Counted from the stretch's first letter, positions 1-8,994 are shown. The stretch: 64,000 nt of DNA from Sphingomonas nostoxanthinifaciens (GCF_019930585.1 NZ_CP082839.1:124001-188000); one strand, 5' to 3'. Notes: generated by a model from the letters alone, not told the origin. Numbers and translations are program-made.

Positions 1-3000
1 GACCTCGAGCTCCTTATGAACTTCCCTGGCCGACTTGCGGCCGTGAACGACGCTGAACACGACCGGCACGAACAGCAACGTGGCGATGGTGGCGCAAAGC
101 AGGCCGCCGATCACGGCGCGACCGAGCGGGGCATTCTGTTCGCCGCCCTCGCCTAGGCTCAGCGCCATCGGCAGCATGCCGATGATCATGGCGGATGCGG
201 TCATCAGCACCGGGCGGAAGCGGACGGTGCCCGCCTCGATCGCGGCGCGCATTGCGTCGCCGGTTTCCGCCAGCCGCTCGCGGGCGAAAGCAACCACCAG
301 CACCGAATTGGCGGTGGCGACGCCCATGCACATGATCGCGCCCGTCAGTGCCGGCACCGACAAGGTGGTATGCGTCATGAACAGCATCCAGACGATGCCG
401 GCGAGCGCCGCGGGCAGCGCGGTGACGATGACGAACGGATCGAGCCAGCTCTGGAAATTGACGACGATCAGCAGGTAGATCAACACGATCGCCCCGACGA
501 GGCCGAAACCGAGGCCGGAGAAGGCGGTGTTCATCGTCAAGAACTGGCCGCGCAGAATCACGTTGGTGGTCTTGGGCTTTTCCGCGGCGAGGCTCTTGAT
601 CGCCTTCTGGATGTCGCCAGCGACCGCGCCGAGATCGCGCCCGCCGGGTGCGCCGTAAATGTGGATCACCGGCTGGATGTTGTAATGGTCGACCGACGCC
701 TGGGTCGCGCTGCGGTGCACGTCGGCAAGGCCGCCCAGCACCAGCGACTGGCCGTTGCCGGTCGAGATCGGCATCGAGCGCAGGCTGGACACCGAATCGA
801 CCAGATATTCGGGGGTCTGCGCGACGACCGCGTACGACACGCCGTTATCGGGGTTGAGGAAGAAAACCGGTGCCGTCTGCGCGCTGCCGGCAAGGCTCGT
901 GCCGAGGCTGGTGGTGACGTCGCGCTCGGTGAGGCCGTAGGTGCCGATGCGCGAGCGATCGACATCGACCGACAGCTGCGGTGAGCGGATCGGCTCCTGC
1001 AGCCGCACGTCGACGAGGCCGGGCACCGTGCGCAGCTTGCGCATCAGCTTCACCGCATAATCGGTCGCGCCCTTGAAATCCTTGCCGGTCACCTGGACGT
1101 CGATCGGCGCGGGCGAGCCGAAGTTCAGGATCTGGCTGTTGATGTCGGCCGGCAGCCACGCGAACACGGTGCCGGGGAAGGCGCGCGGAAGTTCGCGACG
1201 CAGGATCGCGATATATTCGGCGGTTGGCCGGTGGCCTTCCTTCAGCTGGATCTGGATGTCGCCGTCCTGCGGGCCGACCGTACCGCTATTGGCGTAGATG
1301 ATGTTGATCGGGCTGTTGGCGAGACCGATATTGTCCACCACCGTGCCGCGGTCGCGCGCCGGGATGATCGTGGCGATGAACTGCTCGATCCGCTGGAACT
1401 GCGCCGACGTCTCCTCGATGCGCGAGCCGTTGGGCGCGCGGACGTGGATAAGCATCTGGCCGGCGTCGACTTCGGGGAAGAAGTTGCGGCCGAGGAACGG
1501 CACCAGCAGGAACGAGAGCAGCACCACCGCCATGAAACCGACCATGAACGGCCCACGCACGCCGAGCGCGCGCTGCAGCAGCCCCAGATAAGCGGAGCGG
1601 AACGCCTCGAACCCGCGCTCGAACCCGCGCTGGATGCGCACGAAGATGTTGTTGGAATGGCCCGGCGCATGCTCCTCGTGGCCGACATGCGGCTTGAGCA
1701 GGTACATCGCCATCGTCGGCACGAACGTCCGCGACAGGATGAACGAGGCGACCATCGCGAACACCACCGACAGCGCCATCGGCACGAACAGGAAGCCGGC
1801 GACGCCCGGCAGCGCGAACATCGGCACGAACACGATACAGATGCAGAGCATCGAGACGAAGGCCGGGGTCGCAATCTGCGCGGCGCCGTCGAGGATCGAC
1901 GGGATCACCGCCTTGCCCTGTTCCAGATGCCAGTTGATGTTCTCGATCGTCACCGTCGCGTCGTCGACGAGGATGCCGACCGCCAGCGCGAGGCCGCCCA
2001 GCGTCATGACGTTGAGCGTCTGGCCGAACGCGGCCAGCGCGGCGATCGCGCACAACACCGCCAGCGGGATCGACAGCGCGATGATGATTGTCGAGCGCCA
2101 CGATCCCAGGAACAGCAGGATCATCAGGCTGGTCAGTGCCGCCGCGATCGCGCCCTCGCGCACCACGCCAGAAACCGCGCCCTTCACGAACATCGACTGG
2201 TCGCCGATCGGCTGGATCGTCATCGAATCGGGCAGCAGCGGCTTGACCTGCGGCAGCTTAGCCTTGGTGCCCTCGATCACCGCCAGCGTCGAGGCCGACC
2301 CGTTCTTGAGGATGGTCATCAGCGCGGCGCGGTTGCCGTTGACGTGCACCACGTTCTGCTGCGGCGCGGCACCGTCGCGCACGCTGGCGACGTCGCGCAT
2401 GTAGATGGTGGCGCCGTTGACCACCTTGACCGGCATGTTGTTGAGGCCTTCGATCGTGCTCGGCGCGCTGTTGAGCTGCACCGGATATTGCACGTCGCCG
2501 ATCTTGGCCTGGCCGGCGGGATTGATCTGGTTCTGCGCCGCGATCGCGTTCGACACGTCCTGCGCCGACAGGCCCTTGGCGCGCAGCGCCTCCGGATTGA
2601 TGTCGATCTGGATCTGCCGCTGGCGGCCGCCGCTCGGATACGGCGTCGCGAGCCCGGGCACGGTGACGAGCTGCGGGCGGATCTGGTTCTGGCCGATGTC
2701 GAACAATTGCTGTTCGGTCAGCCCCGGCCCGGACAAAGCGAGCTGGATGATCGGCACGGTCGAGGCGCTGTAATTCAGGATCAGCGGCGGATTGGTACCC
2801 GGCGGCATCTGGCGCAGCAGCGTCTGCGCGATCGACGTGACCTGCGCGGTCGCGGTGCGGATATCAACGTTGGGCTGGAAATAGACCTTGATGATCCCGA
2901 AGCCCTGCAGGCTCTGGCTCTCGACATGCTCGACGTCGTTCACCGTCGTCGGGATCGCGCGCTCGAGCTGGGTGACGATGCGTCCCGCCATCTCGGCCGG

Positions 3001-3168
3001 CGGCAGACCGGCATATTGGAACGCCACGCCGATGACGGGCACGCGGATTGCGGGGAAGATGTCGACCGGGGTGCGGATCGCCGACAACACGCCCATGATG
3101 AGGATCAGCACCGCCATGACGATAAACGTCAGCGGGCGTTCGAGGGCGATCCTGACGAGCTTGTTCAT
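1..3168 (-). CDS. RND efflux transporter permease (AcrB/HAE1-like), 3' end cut by window edge
   Basis: Inner-membrane proton-driven pump subunit of a tripartite drug or solute efflux system. About 1056 codons are visible and reading remains open at base 1. The family is usually 1030-1060 residues, so only the extreme C-terminus is missing. An N-terminal membrane segment follows the start (MNKLVRIALERP). The paired acidic residues of the proton relay are seen in TM4 as GILVDDATVTIEN, and the second half ends with the typical last helices. The start at 3168 has a weak GGGGAA upstream. The partner membrane-fusion protein and outer-membrane channel are not in the window and may lie beyond the left edge. 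The substrate cannot be read from sequence. Family assignment is very secure. Confidence 0.95.
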   Translation of the reverse strand, partial: MNKLVRIALERPLTFIVMAVLILIMGVLSAIRTPVDIFPAIRVPVIGVAFQYAGLPPAEMAGRIVTQLERAIPTTVNDVEHVESQSLQGFGIIKVYFQPNVDIRTATAQVTSIAQTLLRQMPPGTNPPLILNYSASTVPIIQLALSGPGLTEQQLFDIGQNQIRPQLVTVPGLATPYPSGGRQRQIQIDINPEALRAKGLSAQDVSNAIAAQNQINPAGQAKIGDVQYPVQLNSAPSTIEGLNNMPVKVVNGATIYMRDVASVRDGAAPQQNVVHVNGNRAALMTILKNGSASTLAVIEGTKAKLPQVKPLLPDSMTIQPIGDQSMFVKGAVSGVVREGAIAAALTSLMILLFLGSWRSTIIIALSIPLAVLCAIAALAAFGQTLNVMTLGGLALAVGILVDDATVTIENINWHLEQGKAVIPSILDGAAQIATPAFVSMLCICIVFVPMFALPGVAGFLFVPMALSVVFAMVASFILSRTFVPTMAMYLLKPHVGHEEHAPGHSNNIFVRIQRGFERGFEAFRSAYLGLLQRALGVRGPFMVGFMAVVLLSFLLVPFLGRNFFPEVDAGQMLIHVRAPNGSRIEETSAQFQRIEQFIATIIPARDRGTVVDNIGLANSPINIIYANSGTVGPQDGDIQIQLKEGHRPTAEYIAILRRELPRAFPGTVFAWLPADINSQILNFGSPAPIDVQVTGKDFKGATDYAVKLMRKLRTVPGLVDVRLQEPIRSPQLSVDVDRSRIGTYGLTERDVTTSLGTSLAGSAQTAPVFFLNPDNGVSYAVVAQTPEYLVDSVSSLRSMPISTGNGQSLVLGGLADVHRSATQASVDHYNIQPVIHIYGAPGGRDLGAVAGDIQKAIKSLAAEKPKTTNVILRGQFLTMNTAFSGLGFGLVGAIVLIYLLIVVNFQSWLDPFVIVTALPAALAGIVWMLFMTHTTLSVPALTGAIMCMGVATANSVLVVAFARERLAETGDAMRAAIEAGTVRFRPVLMTASAMIIGMLPMALSLGEGGEQNAPLGRAVIGGLLCATIATLLFVPVVFSVVHGRKSAREVHKELEV

Positions 3169-3380
3169 GGCCAGTTCCCCGGCCGCGGTGGCCCCGGAAA
3201 TAAGAAAGAGGGCGACCGAGGACCGGCCGCCGAGGCCATTATGTCAGCCTAGCTGACCGAGTTGTAAAGCTGCTTGTCGTCCGGTTTGCTCGGCTCGCCG
3301 CGATTAACACACGCTTTGCCGAGGCATCGTTGCGGATTTTGCTGCATCGCAGCGTCAAATTCGCGGCGTTTGCGAAACGA

Positions 3381-3401
3381 GCGGGCGCCATCGGCGCCCG
3401 C
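3381..3401 (-). terminator. Hairpin downstream of the SWIB gene
   Basis: A perfect 9-bp inverted repeat (GCGGGCGCC, loop ATC, GGCGCCCGC) sits 15 bases past the SWIB stop codon. Read on the minus strand it is followed by a short TCGTTTCG tract rather than a clean U-run, so it is a weak-looking rho-independent terminator. Confidence 0.5.
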
Positions 3402-3415
3402 CCGTCCGCCGAACA

Positions 3416-3685
3416 TCAGCTGACGTGCGCGGAAACGTGCTTGTTCATCTCGAACATGCTGACGCTCTTCTTGCCGAAGACCTTCTCCAGCTTGTCGTCC
3501 GCGTTGATCTGACGCTTGTCCTTGGCGTCCTGCAGATCGTGCTTCTTGATATATTCCCAGAGCTTGCTGACGATCTCGCTGCGCGGCAGCGAGCCATCGC
3601 CGACGATCGCAGCCAGCTCGGGCGACGGCTTCACAGGCTTGTGGATGCCGCCGGTCTTGGCCGGGGCTGCGGGTGCTTTTGCCAT
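3416..3685 (-). CDS. SWIB/MDM2 domain protein
   Basis: An 89-residue protein. After an Ala/Pro/Lys-rich N-terminus of about 20 residues, nearly the whole chain is a SWIB fold: ELAAIVGDGSLPRSEIVSKLWEYIKKHDLQD, then a loop and KLEKVFGKKSVSMFEMNKHV. SWIB domains are known in eukaryotic chromatin remodellers and in chlamydial topoisomerase fusions. Stand-alone bacterial copies are common in alphaproteobacteria but their function is not established. Nucleoid or DNA association is an inference from the basic tail. The start is supported by AGGAGGA about nine bases upstream. It is a separate unit from the DUF2945 gene behind it. Confidence 0.9.
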   Translation of the reverse strand: MAKAPAAPAKTGGIHKPVKPSPELAAIVGDGSLPRSEIVSKLWEYIKKHDLQDAKDKRQINADDKLEKVFGKKSVSMFEMNKHVSAHVS

Positions 3686-3775
3686 TGGTCTGTCCTCCTC
3701 TTGCGCCCCCTCTCTAAGGCGTGGCCCGGTATTTCGCGAGTGCTTTCGTTTGGCAAGCCCTCGGCCGGGCCGGCT

Positions 3776-3979
3776 TCACTCCCTGGTGAGCGCGTCGGGC
3801 TTGTGCGCCGCCCGCGCGCCGTCCTCGGTTTCGACGATATATTGAGGGTCGTCCTTGGTCGCCGCGACCTTGTGCCCCTTGATGTGGGTGGCGCTGGTCT
3901 GCTTCTTCTCGACCGTGCCGTGGGCGGTGCCGCCGTGGCTCTGCCAGCTGACCTTGTCGCCGGCCTTGGGGTTCTTCAT
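3776..3979 (-). CDS. DUF2945 / HVA1-type TUDOR-like small protein
   Basis: A 67-residue protein starting MKNPKAGDKVSW and containing GTAHGTVEKKQ and YIVETEDG. This is the signature of the DUF2945 (hypervirulence-associated TUDOR-domain, HVA1) family, small beta-barrel proteins found in many soil bacteria and fungi. The biochemical role is unknown. The start is fixed by AGGAGGA six bases upstream. The reading frame stays open far upstream of this ATG, but only this part has family character. It lies between the SWIB gene and the divergently read GH130/GH13/GT4 operon. A stress-related role is speculation. Confidence 0.8.
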   Translation of the reverse strand: MKNPKAGDKVSWQSHGGTAHGTVEKKQTSATHIKGHKVAATKDDPQYIVETEDGARAAHKPDALTRE

Positions 3980-4060
3980 CGCATCCTCCTTACGCTTTTC
4001 CACGGAGCCAATCGCCGCGCGCGGGATTGGTTGCAGCGATCGCAAGGGGCAGACGAGCGG

Positions 4061-5182
4061 ATGAGCGACGGTTTCGACAGGCTGATCTTCACGCCGGACG
4101 ACGTGGATCTTACGCGTTCGCCGCTGCGGCGCGGGCTCGACGCGCCGACCTATGTCCTCGGCGCGTTCAATCCCGGGCTGGCGCGGCTCGCCAACGGCAA
4201 CCTGCTGCTGATGGTGCGCGTGGCAGAAGCGCTGCGCGAGCCGGTGGTGGGCGAACATGTCCACGCCATCCGCTGGACCGCCGACGGCTACGTGCTCGAC
4301 GCGCACCCGCTGACCGCGGTCAACATGGCCGATCCGCGCCAGTTCGACGTCGGCGGCAGCGCGCACCGCATGCTCGCGCTCACATCGCTGTCGTGGCTGC
4401 TGCCGGTCGAGCTCGACGCCGCCGGCACTGAGATCGTCGCGATCCATTACGATCGCGCGATCGCGCCTGCCGCCGACTATCAGCATTATGGCGTCGAGGA
4501 TGCGCGCATCACCAAGGTGGGCGACATCTGGTACATGACGACCTGCTCGGTCTCGGCCGAGCGCCACTGCACGACGCTCCACACGTCGAGCAATGCGCTC
4601 GACTGGCGCCTCGAAGGAATCGTGCTCGACCACCAGAACAAGGACATGATCCTGTTCGAGGGCAAGGTCGGCGGCCGGTTCATGGCGCTCACCCGGCCGC
4701 TGGGCGAGCTCTATTTCGCCTATCCCGAGGGCGATCCGCATATCGGGGGGCCGTCGATCAATCTCGCCCAGTCGCCCGATGCCTTGCACTGGAAGCCGCT
4801 CGACCAGCCGTTCCTGCGCCCGCGCCGCGGCTCGATCTGCGCGATGAAGCTCGGCGGCGGCAGCCAGCCGATCCTGACCGAGCAGGGCTGGCTGATGATC
4901 TATCACGGCGTCGAGACGCGCGCGAAGGTCGGCGTCTATCGTAGCTTCTGGGCCCTGCTCGACCGCGACGAGCCGTGGCGCGTGCTGCGGCTGGAGGATG
5001 ACGTGCCGCTGCTGGAGGCGAACCCGGCGCTGACCGCGCCGATCGCGCACCAGCTCTATTTGCCGACCGAGGTGGTGTTCACCACCGGCATCGCCGACGG
5101 CGGCGACCATTATATCGTCGCGAGCGGCGAGGCCGATCTCGCCTGCCGCATCACCCATATCCCGAAGTCGCGCTTCGCATGA
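4061..5182 (+). CDS. Glycoside hydrolase/phosphorylase of the GH130 type
   Basis: A 373-residue protein with five-bladed beta-propeller character. It has a GAFNPGL...GNLLLMVRVAE opening, YGVEDARITKVGDIWYMT in the centre (the acidic blade motif of GH130 and related five-bladed enzymes), and LHTSSNALDW, FLRPRRGSICAMKLGGGSQPI and GWLMIYHGVE later. GH130 enzymes phosphorolyse or hydrolyse beta-mannosides. Specificity here cannot be read. No signal peptide is seen, so the enzyme is cytoplasmic. The ATG at 4061 follows an AAGGGGC purine stretch. The stop overlaps the next ATG (ATGA), implying translational coupling to the GH13 gene. The open frame runs further upstream but without family similarity. 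Confidence 0.85.
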   Translation: MSDGFDRLIFTPDDVDLTRSPLRRGLDAPTYVLGAFNPGLARLANGNLLLMVRVAEALREPVVGEHVHAIRWTADGYVLDAHPLTAVNMADPRQFDVGGSAHRMLALTSLSWLLPVELDAAGTEIVAIHYDRAIAPAADYQHYGVEDARITKVGDIWYMTTCSVSAERHCTTLHTSSNALDWRLEGIVLDHQNKDMILFEGKVGGRFMALTRPLGELYFAYPEGDPHIGGPSINLAQSPDALHWKPLDQPFLRPRRGSICAMKLGGGSQPILTEQGWLMIYHGVETRAKVGVYRSFWALLDRDEPWRVLRLEDDVPLLEANPALTAPIAHQLYLPTEVVFTTGIADGGDHYIVASGEADLACRITHIPKSRFA

Positions 5183-6825
5183 GCGCGCATCCATGGTGGG
5201 CGGCGGGGACGATCTATCAGGTCTATCCGCGCTCGTTCCAGGATGCGAACGGCGACGGCATCGGCGATCTCGCGGGGATCGCGCGGCGGCTCGACCATTT
5301 CGTCGCGCTCGGCGTCGACGCGATCTGGATCTCGCCGATCTTCCCGTCGCCGATGGTCGATTTCGGCTACGACGTCGCCGATTATACCGGCATCGCGCCG
5401 ATGTTCGGCACGCTCGACGATTTCGACCGCCTGCTGGCGGCCGCGCATGCGCGCGGGATGAAATTGCTGCTCGATTTCGTGCCGAACCATTCGTCGGACC
5501 AGCATCCATGGTTCCGCGCCAGCCGCGCGTCGCGCGACGATCCCAGGCGCGACTGGTATATCTGGCGCGATCCGGCGCCCGGCGATGGCCCGCCCGAGAC
5601 GCGGCCGCCCAATAACTGGATCAGCGATTTCGGCGGATCGGCGTGGCAATGGGATGCCGCGACCGGCCAATTCTATTATCACGCGATGCTGCGCGAGCAG
5701 CCCGACCTCAACTGGCGCAATCCCGGCCTGCGGCGCGCGATGCTCGACGCGATGCGCTTCTGGTTCGATCGCGGCGTCGACGGATTCCGCGTCGATATCC
5801 TCTGGCACATGGTGAAGGCCGAGAGCTTCCCCGACAATCCGCTTAATCCCGACTGGCAGCCCGGCATGGCCGACATGCACAAGGTGCTGCAGCTCCATTC
5901 GACCGACCAGCCCGAAGTGTTCGCGATCGCCGCCGAGATGCGCGCGCTGGCCGACAGTTATGGCGACAAGGTGCTGATCGGCGAGATCTACCTGCCGGTC
6001 GAGCGGCTGATGGCTTATTACGGCAAGGATGGCGACGGCGTGCACCTGCCGTTCAATTTCCAGCTGATCGAGGCGCCATGGGATGCGCGCGGGCTGCACC
6101 GGCTGATCGCGGACTATGAAGCGGCGCTGCCGCGGGGCGGCTGGCCGAACTGGGTGCTCGGCAATCACGATCGCCCGCGCATCGCCAGCCGCGTCGGCTA
6201 CGCCCAAGCGCGCGTCGCGGCGATGCTGCTGCTGACGCTGCGCGGCACGCCGACCATCTATCAGGGCGACGAACTCGGCCTCGCCGACGGCGTGATCCCA
6301 CCCGATCGCGTGCAGGATCCGCGCGAACTGCGCGAGCCCGGGCTCGGCTTCGGCCGCGATCCGGTGCGCACGCCGATGCCGTGGGACGCTTCGCCCTTCG
6401 CCGGTTTCTCGACGGTCGAGCCGTGGCTGCCGCTCACGCCCGACTGGCCGACGCGCAACGTGGCGGCGGAGGCGGATGACCCGGCGTCTATGCTGGCGCT
6501 GTATCGCGCTTTGCTCGACCTGCGTCGCCGGCACCCGGCGCTGTCGATCGGCGCGATGACGCTGATCGCGGCGGAGGGCGATGTACTCGCCTACGAACGC
6601 GTGCACGACGGCGGGCGGATCGTCGTCGCGCTCAACCTCGGCGCGGCGGAGCAATCGCTTGCTCTCCCCAAACCATATCGCGCCCTCCTTTCCACCCGTC
6701 ATCCCGGCGCAGGCCGGGATCCAGCTCCGGAGGGTGTGGGCCTAGACCCCGGCCTGCGCCGGGATGACGATGCGACGCTCATTCTCGCCCCCGACGAGGG
6801 CGTGATCCTTCTCATGCAGGACTGA
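5179..6825 (+). CDS. GH13 family alpha-glucosidase/amylase-like enzyme
   Basis: A 548-residue (beta/alpha)8-barrel enzyme of the oligo-1,6-glucosidase / trehalose-synthase type. Region I is DFVPNHSSDQHPWF. The catalytic triad is complete: nucleophile D206 in GFRVDILW, acid/base E269 in LIGEIYL and D331 in LGNHDRPR. Such enzymes hydrolyse or transfer alpha-glucosyl units. There is no signal peptide, so it is cytoplasmic. It is coupled to the GH130 gene by a 4-base overlap and lies 8 bases before the GT4 gene. The C-terminal beta domain contains an in-frame copy of a genomic palindrome (6698-6768), adding about 25 residues including RHPGAGRDP that are not part of the enzyme family. The frame remains open through it. 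Confidence 0.93.
   Translation: MSAHPWWAAGTIYQVYPRSFQDANGDGIGDLAGIARRLDHFVALGVDAIWISPIFPSPMVDFGYDVADYTGIAPMFGTLDDFDRLLAAAHARGMKLLLDFVPNHSSDQHPWFRASRASRDDPRRDWYIWRDPAPGDGPPETRPPNNWISDFGGSAWQWDAATGQFYYHAMLREQPDLNWRNPGLRRAMLDAMRFWFDRGVDGFRVDILWHMVKAESFPDNPLNPDWQPGMADMHKVLQLHSTDQPEVFAIAAEMRALADSYGDKVLIGEIYLPVERLMAYYGKDGDGVHLPFNFQLIEAPWDARGLHRLIADYEAALPRGGWPNWVLGNHDRPRIASRVGYAQARVAAMLLLTLRGTPTIYQGDELGLADGVIPPDRVQDPRELREPGLGFGRDPVRTPMPWDASPFAGFSTVEPWLPLTPDWPTRNVAAEADDPASMLALYRALLDLRRRHPALSIGAMTLIAAEGDVLAYERVHDGGRIVVALNLGAAEQSLALPKPYRALLSTRHPGAGRDPAPEGVGLDPGLRRDDDATLILAPDEGVILLMQD
6698..6768. repeat. REP-like palindrome inside the GH13 coding region
   Basis: Perfect 21-bp inverted repeat: the left arm at 6698-6718 starts GTCATCCCGGCG, the right arm at 6748-6768 ends CGCCGGGATGAC, and 29 bases separate them. 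The same GTCATCCCGG head occurs in the palindromes at 7853 and 39796. Translated in the GH13 frame it gives RHPGAGRDP and LDPGLRRDDD. Confidence 0.92.
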
Positions 6826-6833
6826 CACCGCCG

Positions 6834-7841
6834 ATGCGCATCGCCATGCTCGCCCCCATTTCTTGGCGTACGCCGCCGCGCCACTATGGCCCGTGGGAGC
6901 TGGTGACCTCGCTGCTCACCGAGGCTCTGGTTGCGCGCGGCATCGACGTGACCTTGTTCGCCACCGCCGACAGCCTCACTGCCGGCCGGCTGGAGGCGGT
7001 GGTGCCCACCGGCTATTCGGAGGATGGCACGCTCGACGCCAAGGTGATGGAGATGCTCCACGTCTCGAACGTGTTCGAGCGCGCGGGCGAGTTCGACCTG
7101 ATCCACAACCAGGCGGATTTCGTGCCGCTCACCTTCTCGCGGCTGGTGGCGACGCCGCAAGTGACCACGATCCACGGCTTCTCGTCGGAGCGGATCGTGC
7201 CGGTGTTCAAGCGCTACGAGGATCGCGTGAACTATGTCGCGATCTCCGACGCCGATCGCCATCCCACGCTGCGCTATGCCGACACGATCCACCACGGCAT
7301 CCCGATCGAGCATTTCCCGTTCGACGCGCAGGGCAGCGACGATCTGCTGTTCTTCGGCCGGATGCATCCCGACAAGGGCGCGGGCGAGGCGGTGCGGCTG
7401 GCGCAGGCGACCGGCCGCCGGCTGGTGATGGCCGGCATCGTGCAGGACGAGGGCTATTTCGCGCGCGAGGTGCAGCCGCACGTCGACGGCGACCGCATCG
7501 TCTATGACGGCCCGCTCGGCGGCACCAAGCGGACGCAGGCGCTGGGCGGCGCGCGCGCCTTGCTCCACCTGATCGGCTTCGACGAGCCGTTCGGCCTGTC
7601 GGTGATCGAGGCGATGGCGTGCGGCACGCCGGTGATCGCTTACAATCGCGGCTCGATGCCCGAGCTGATCGTCGACGGCGTCACCGGCTTCCTCGTCGAC
7701 AGTTTCGACGAGGCGGTGGCGGCGGTCGCCCGCATCGACACGATCGATCGCGCCGCTTGCCGTGCGCATGTCGAGCGCCACTTCACGGTGGAGCGCATGG
7801 CCGAGCGCTATCTGGAACTCTACCGCCGCATCCTGGGCTGA
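6834..7841 (+). CDS. Glycosyltransferase family 4
   Basis: A 335-residue GT-B fold transferase. The N-terminal acceptor domain begins MRIAMLAPISWRTPPRHYGPW. The donor domain starts near residue 165 (DDLLFFGRMHPDKG), with the GT4 E-x7-E motif in DEPFGLSVIEAMACGTPVIAY near residue 245. The family transfers sugar from a nucleotide-activated donor with retention. Donor and acceptor are not known here. It is the third gene of the GH130-GH13-GT4 operon, 8 bases behind GH13. The combination of one synthetic and two degradative or transglycosylating enzymes points to turnover of a cytoplasmic oligosaccharide or storage glycan, which is inference. A long palindrome follows the stop. Confidence 0.9.
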   Translation: MRIAMLAPISWRTPPRHYGPWELVTSLLTEALVARGIDVTLFATADSLTAGRLEAVVPTGYSEDGTLDAKVMEMLHVSNVFERAGEFDLIHNQADFVPLTFSRLVATPQVTTIHGFSSERIVPVFKRYEDRVNYVAISDADRHPTLRYADTIHHGIPIEHFPFDAQGSDDLLFFGRMHPDKGAGEAVRLAQATGRRLVMAGIVQDEGYFAREVQPHVDGDRIVYDGPLGGTKRTQALGGARALLHLIGFDEPFGLSVIEAMACGTPVIAYNRGSMPELIVDGVTGFLVDSFDEAVAAVARIDTIDRAACRAHVERHFTVERMAERYLELYRRILG

Positions 7842-7852
7842 TGCCGTCTCAT

Positions 7853-7939
7853 GTCATCCCGGACTTGTTCCGGGATCCACGCCTCCGCCAAGCGCTGGGC
7901 CAAGGAGATGGGTGGATGCCGGAACAAGTCCGGCATGAC
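7853..7939. repeat. REP/BIME-like inverted repeat in a convergent gap
   Basis: Two 28-base arms (7853-7880, starting GTCATCCCGGACTTG, and 7912-7939, ending CAAGTCCGGCATGAC) are inverted copies with two mismatches and a 31-base loop. It fills the gap between the GT4 gene and the convergent gene ending at 7950, and could act as a bidirectional transcription stop. Confidence 0.9.
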
Positions 7940-7949
7940 GGAAAGGATA

Positions 7950-8858
7950 TCAGTCGTTCGCGCTGGCCCACAGCATCGCGCGATAACGATCGAAGCAGCG
8001 CGCGCCGCAGCGCAGGCGGATGAGCGCGCCTTCCGCCATCGCGGTCGCGCGGCGCGGATCCTCTTCCACCGCCGGGCGGATCGCTTCGCGATTCCAGTCG
8101 GCGCTATGCTTCACGTCGAGCACGGCGTGGAGATCGAAGTAACGGCGCTCCTTGTCGGACAGGCCGATGCGGCGCAGCCCCTTTGCCACCAGCGCCGAGC
8201 GGCCGGGCGCGGTCAGCTCGATCACGCCGAGCGCGCCGACCGAATGCCACGCATAATGACGCGTGCTCGCCATCGCCGTCATCGCATTGGCGAGCGCGAG
8301 GCTTTCCCACGCGGTCGTCTCGATCCGCGGGTCGACGCCGAGCGTCTCGACCAGCCGGTCGAGCATCGGCCCGTGCATCCCGGCCGGCGCGCCGCGCCCC
8401 ATCTCGTCCCAGTAATTGCGCGCCAGCTCCAGTTTGGGGCGCGTCGGCAGCTTGACCTGCGTCATCGCGACGAGATCGTCGAAGCCGGCTTCGCCCGCGG
8501 CTTCCTGCTCGAAGAACCATTTGAGTTGCTGCGGGCTCGCCGTCTCGGCCAGCCACGGGAACAGCGCGTCATTCTGGCCGGGCCCACCTTCCTTCAGCGC
8601 CTCGAACCAGGCGATGAAGCCGTCGACGTCGGTCGGCGCCGACGCCGCCTCGTCGCGGATCTCGGCGCGCAGGTCCTCGAGGAAGGCGCCCTGCAGGCGG
8701 ATCATGCGCGTGTCGCGGTCCAGTTCGCGCTGCCACGCCTCGCTGGGGAAGCCGGGCTGGAGCCGTTCGCGGTTCCAGTGGGCGAGCCCGCGCTGGAAAC
8801 TGTCCGTCAGGAATTGCGACCCGCGCTCGGCGCGGGCCCGAATGGCCGATTGCAGCAT
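7950..8858 (-). CDS. Iron-containing redox enzyme family protein (haem-oxygenase-like fold)
   Basis: A 302-residue, mostly helical protein. The C-terminal two thirds carries the spaced Glu/His residues of the haem-oxygenase-like diiron superfamily: WFFEQEAAGEAGFDDLV, ELARNYWDEMGRG, ALANAMTAMASTRHYAWHSVGALGVIELTAPGR, and YFDLHAVLDVKHSADW near the end. Members of this superfamily (pfam Haem_oxygenas_2 type) bind non-haem iron and several carry out oxygen-dependent chemistry on small molecules. The substrate is not predictable. ATG at 8858 is the natural start. It stands alone between a palindrome and the DUF6259-like gene, so context does not help. Confidence 0.8.
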   Translation of the reverse strand: MLQSAIRARAERGSQFLTDSFQRGLAHWNRERLQPGFPSEAWQRELDRDTRMIRLQGAFLEDLRAEIRDEAASAPTDVDGFIAWFEALKEGGPGQNDALFPWLAETASPQQLKWFFEQEAAGEAGFDDLVAMTQVKLPTRPKLELARNYWDEMGRGAPAGMHGPMLDRLVETLGVDPRIETTAWESLALANAMTAMASTRHYAWHSVGALGVIELTAPGRSALVAKGLRRIGLSDKERRYFDLHAVLDVKHSADWNREAIRPAVEEDPRRATAMAEGALIRLRCGARCFDRYRAMLWASAND

Positions 8859-8994
8859 GATTGGTCCCTCTAGATCCGCGCGGCAGCGCCGGCGCGGCTA
8901 AGTATCTGTTGGGGTGTCAAACCATCGGGCGGGCAGGAAGGTTTCCGCGCGGGCGGCCGCCGCTGATCTGCATCAGGACGATTGCCGCCGCGCG

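Noticed and set aside
1231..3252. Long open frame on the plus strand, 673 codons
   Set aside because: It lies opposite the RND permease gene, has an Arg/Asp/His-rich composition and no family character. It is an artefact of high GC.
3425..4060. N-terminal extension of the GH130-like protein
   Set aside because: The frame is open upstream but runs antisense through the SWIB and DUF2945 genes. Family similarity begins after ATG 4061.
6690..6825. Frameshift or pseudogene at the 3' end of the GH13 gene
   Set aside because: The frame stays open through the repeat and ends normally 8 bases before the next gene.
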